Shown: piece after piece, positions 62,041-64,000 of the stretch
How the letters are laid out: every line of letters begins with the position of its first letter
How positions within the stretch are numbered: the stretch's first letter is position 1
DNA from: Ktedonobacterales bacterium
GTDB lineage: Bacteria > Chloroflexota > Ktedonobacteria > Ktedonobacterales > DATBGS01
Reading direction: 5' to 3'
NCBI GenBank assembly: GCA_036557285.1
Contig: DATBHW010000018.1
Location: 36,840-100,839, forward strand
Length of the DNA: 64,000 bases
Program-made: the position numbers and the translations under genes
Notes under the pieces: generated by a model
The model's database searches: none
What the model saw: the letters and a program-made list of their open reading frames with translations, nothing else
Told to the model about the DNA's origin: nothing

Positions 62041-62273
62041 TTAGAATTGTCCCCAATCAGGTCACGGAGGGCTTTGCGGATGCGGATTTCACCTTTCACG
62101 ATCTGCGGCATACAGCGGCTACCTTACTGCTCAGTCGTGGGATCAACCCCAAGGTCGTCTGTGAGATGCTGGGACAGCGGGTATTTCGATCACCCTGCGG
62201 CTCTATGGACATGTGACGCCGCATATGCAACAGGCGACGATCAATGTCATGGATGCCATTTTGGGGGGCTGAT
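62018..62273 (+). pseudogene. tyrosine recombinase (phage-type integrase) C-terminal relic, frameshifted
   Basis: One frame reads RIVPNQVTEGFADADFTFHD, then LRHTAATLLLSRGINPKVVC and EMLG, with the catalytic Arg in HDLRHT. After a frameshift near 62175 the coding continues as ITLRLYGHVTPHMQQATINV with the catalytic Tyr, ending at TGA. The N-terminal half is missing. It lies about 80 bases from the right tmRNA-like repeat, where an integrase gene is expected. Confidence 0.8.
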
Positions 62274-62350
62274 AAGGCTGTATGCACTAGTGGTTGCAGT
62301 ATAACCTTGCGAGCATAAAAGATGGGGGCAGATAAAACCTGCCCTCATCG

Positions 62351-62375
62351 GGTGGAGATGGAGGAGAGTCGAACT
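62351..62375 (-). repeat. tmRNA-3'-end-like fragment (putative attachment site), right copy
   Basis: Direct copy of 35808-35832 (23 of 25). The reverse complement reads AGTTCGACTCTCCTCCATCT then CCACC, like a tmRNA T-arm plus acceptor end. On the reverse strand it is followed by a hairpin (62324-62346) and T-rich DNA, as in a tmRNA terminator. No tmRNA body is seen. Confidence 0.5.
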
Positions 62376-62384
62376 CAAGCCCAA

Positions 62385-62474
62385 CTGTTCACAAACGTTC
62401 AGGACCGTTCAGAACCCCTGCAAAAGAGCGGGTCCAGAAGGCCGTTCTGTTCACGTTCGTTCAGGATCGTTCAG
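62385..62474. repeat. pair of 28-base direct repeats
   Basis: 62385-62412 and 62447-62474 match at 24 of 28 positions; both contain the doubled core CGTTCAGGA(C/T)CGTTCAG. They lie beside the tmRNA-like repeat and the integrase relic, where arm-type integrase sites would be. Confidence 0.5.
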
Positions 62475-62532
62475 CGGTGTGGGGGTCAAAATGGGGGTCA
62501 GAAAAGCGGATCGGTTGTCACGCGTGAGATGG

Positions 62533-62650
62533 CGGACCGACAGGATTCGAACCCGCTGTCGCCTGTAAGCGAGATGTATTCATCAGCCCTTATTCCAAGC
62601 GGCCTAGAGCCTCCTCTTTCTATCACTTTACCGCTTTCCGCCGCCGTTCC
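62533..62650 (-). tRNA. degenerate tRNA-like sequence (3' part recognisable)
   Basis: On the reverse strand GCGGGTTCGAATCCTGTC gives a T-arm and loop and GGTCCGCC an acceptor end. A partly matching GGCGGA lies about 110 bases upstream. The middle cannot be folded into a normal D-arm and anticodon arm, so a working tRNA is doubtful; a residue of an integration site or a decayed long-arm tRNA is more likely. The rest of 62274-62787 shows no gene. Confidence 0.3.
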
Positions 62651-62787
62651 GTTATGATCTGTTCCAAGCATACGACAACTGTCAACAAAGCGCCCTCAAG
62701 GCGGTGAGGGCGCTCCTGTGCATTTGATAGTCCAAATGAGGTGGAGGTGACCTGAATCTGAGCTGGTCTGGAAGGGCTGGAGTATGG

Positions 62788-63078
62788 TTAATACTGCTTA
62801 CTCTCCACGACCTCGACAATGCGTGTTTGCGGGCTGCCCATCAGGACGGATGATGCGGCTGGTGATCGCCACAACTCGCGCAGCGCGGCCAGAGCCGACT
62901 CCGCCGCGCTGGAGTTGTCGAAGCTGAGGTCAATCATTACGTAGTTCGGATCATCAACAGGCCGGAGCACTTGATGGCTGCGCACGCCTGACCGCTCCCG
63001 GCCAATGGGGTCGCTGTCGAAGGCCTTCTTCCAGGCGTCAAAGTTGCGGATGGCATGTTCAATGTGCAGGATCGTCAT
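62788..63078 (-). CDS. small dimeric alpha/beta-barrel-like protein
   Basis: A 96-residue cytosolic protein: ILHIEHAIRNFDAWKKAFDSDPIGRERSGVRSHQVLRPVDDPNYVMIDLSFDN in parts is typical of the ABM/ferredoxin-like dimeric barrel group. Function unknown. AAAGAGAGGAACTACC precedes the ATG at 63078. It starts 28 bases after the stop of the membrane protein gene upstream: likely two-gene operon. Confidence 0.75.
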   Translation of the reverse strand: MTILHIEHAIRNFDAWKKAFDSDPIGRERSGVRSHQVLRPVDDPNYVMIDLSFDNSSAAESALAALRELWRSPAASSVLMGSPQTRIVEVVESKQY

Positions 63079-63106
63079 GGTAGTTCCTCTCTTTTCTTTT
63101 GAGTTG

Positions 63107-63712
63107 TCATCGCCTGGCTGGCTGAGCTACTTCCTGGTTGGCTCCTGGTGGTGCTGAGACTGGGAACTGCTTGCGTAGGGCACGCTGGGCCAGCAGGGCG
63201 AAGAAGACGCCAAGCCCTACTGCCACCCCCAGTGCGGCCAGCGTGCCGAACAGGTCCGGTTTGAGGGTCATCAGGAACACCATCCACCAGCCGAGGAGTG
63301 CGACGATTCGGCTCCAGAAGATCAATACCGGGTCGGTTGTCTGTGCCCGGAGACTGGCCGACAGCGGCCCATCTGGTTCTGCCAGTGCTGTCTGGCGAAT
63401 ACGGGTCAGACGCCGCCCATTCACGCCGGGGCCGACGATGGGCAAGGCTGCGAGCGTGACCGGGGCTGCATCTAGCCAGGCGAGCGTGAAGCCCCAGGTG
63501 GTGATGGTCATGTAGAGACCACCACCCAGGAGCAGCACAACGCTGAGGGCGAAAAGCCGCTCCAACACAGCCAGCAGCGCGCTGACCTCGCACACTTGCT
63601 CGACGCGCTCCGCCTGGCGCAGCCGATTCAGCCCCAGCCACACCAGCCCCAGGCCGATGAACCAAAGAACCGCTCCGCTGATATGAACAAACAGGGCAAG
63701 ATGATACAGCAT
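63107..63712 (-). CDS. membrane protein (DUF2269-like)
   Basis: A 201-residue protein with four helices: LALFVHISGAVLWFIGLGLVWLGL near the N terminus, LFALSVVLLLGGGLYMTIT, LIFWSRIVALLGWWMVFLM and a last helix (TLAALGVAVGLGVFFALL). The His-x-x-Gly pattern in helix 1 is that of the DUF2269/CopD-like group. The ATG at 63712 has AAAGGAG upstream; the frame runs open to 63922 without a ribosome site. 63713-64000 shows nothing else. Confidence 0.75.
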   Translation of the reverse strand: MLYHLALFVHISGAVLWFIGLGLVWLGLNRLRQAERVEQVCEVSALLAVLERLFALSVVLLLGGGLYMTITTWGFTLAWLDAAPVTLAALPIVGPGVNGRRLTRIRQTALAEPDGPLSASLRAQTTDPVLIFWSRIVALLGWWMVFLMTLKPDLFGTLAALGVAVGLGVFFALLAQRALRKQFPVSAPPGANQEVAQPARR

Positions 63713-64000
63713 GGCAACCGCTCCTTTTGGTCGTTTGACCAGATGGCAATCGTACCTGAAGGAGAGGATAGCTGAAACATCGGGCGGTGCCACCGGGGAA
63801 AGTACCTGGATTCTGCGGCAGATGGTACCTGGATTGTTGGGAGGGAAGTTCGCCCAGATACCCACGGATTGCGCAACGAGGTTGCTGAAGCACTCATCCT
63901 TGATCTGGTGGGAGGAAGCCACGCAGAGCCGGACGGTGTGCGAAGACGCGAGAACAGAAGCAGAGAGATATTAACCCGGAACGAGCAGAAGAGGAGGAGC

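Noticed and set aside
1..64000. CRISPR arrays
   Set aside because: No regularly spaced short repeats with unique spacers were found on either strand; only the isolated Cas1-like fragment.

Overview
The window is about 57-60% GC and looks like chromosomal DNA of a Chloroflexi bacterium, most likely a soil Ktedonobacteria-type member. This is inferred from gene content: XRE-TPR regulators, a globin, NHLM-type peptide export, SHOCT/DUF6325-type proteins, an H-NOX protein, many sensor kinases and an ISAs1-family element. No rRNA or other taxonomic marker is present, so the assignment stays an inference. Most genes have clear AGGAG-type ribosome binding sites, and many starts were moved inward to fit them.

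Region by region. 1-10.3 kb: a cut-off MFS transporter, an XRE-TPR regulator, a catabolic run (aminotransferase, FAD oxidoreductase, nucleoside hydrolase, MgtC-like protein), a thiolase/DUF35 pair, then a small palindromic element nested at the end of an intact ISAs1-type insertion sequence. 10.3-16.5 kb: a divergent S11 peptidase-like protein, a small membrane protein and the most striking locus. That locus is a 75-residue peptide ending in Gln-Trp-Phe, a polyprenyl-synthase-like enzyme and a ten-helix sensor kinase, in one direction. It parallels the Bacillus ComX/ComQ/ComP isoprenyl-peptide quorum-sensing system. 16.5-24 kb: an APC-type permease next to a KdpD/KdpE-like pair without kdpFABC, a membrane-anchored cysteine peptidase-like protein and an H-NOX protein with an added C-terminal domain. 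24.3-29.7 kb: a four-gene hydantoinase/oxoprolinase operon with a 2H phosphoesterase and a LysE exporter. 29.9-35.7 kb: acyltransferase, a second small Trp-containing peptide, cupin, Hsp20, a MuiA-like protein and an FAH-family enzyme.

35.8-62.4 kb: accessory-looking DNA bounded by two tmRNA-3'-end-like direct repeats. It carries an MFS pump, stress proteins, a P-type ATPase, a CopD-like protein, a YcaQ-type glycosylase, a globin and a peptide-export cassette: two tandem proline-rich double-glycine precursors, an HlyD-like protein and a C39-peptidase ABC exporter, beside an XRE-ATPase-TPR regulator. A NarL-type two-component pair with small membrane proteins follows. Gene relics are frequent here (Cas1-like, M20 peptidase, MalT/aldo-keto reductase chimera, ABC binding protein, tyrosine integrase), consistent with repeated insertion and decay. 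The last 1.5 kb holds a small barrel protein and a membrane protein.
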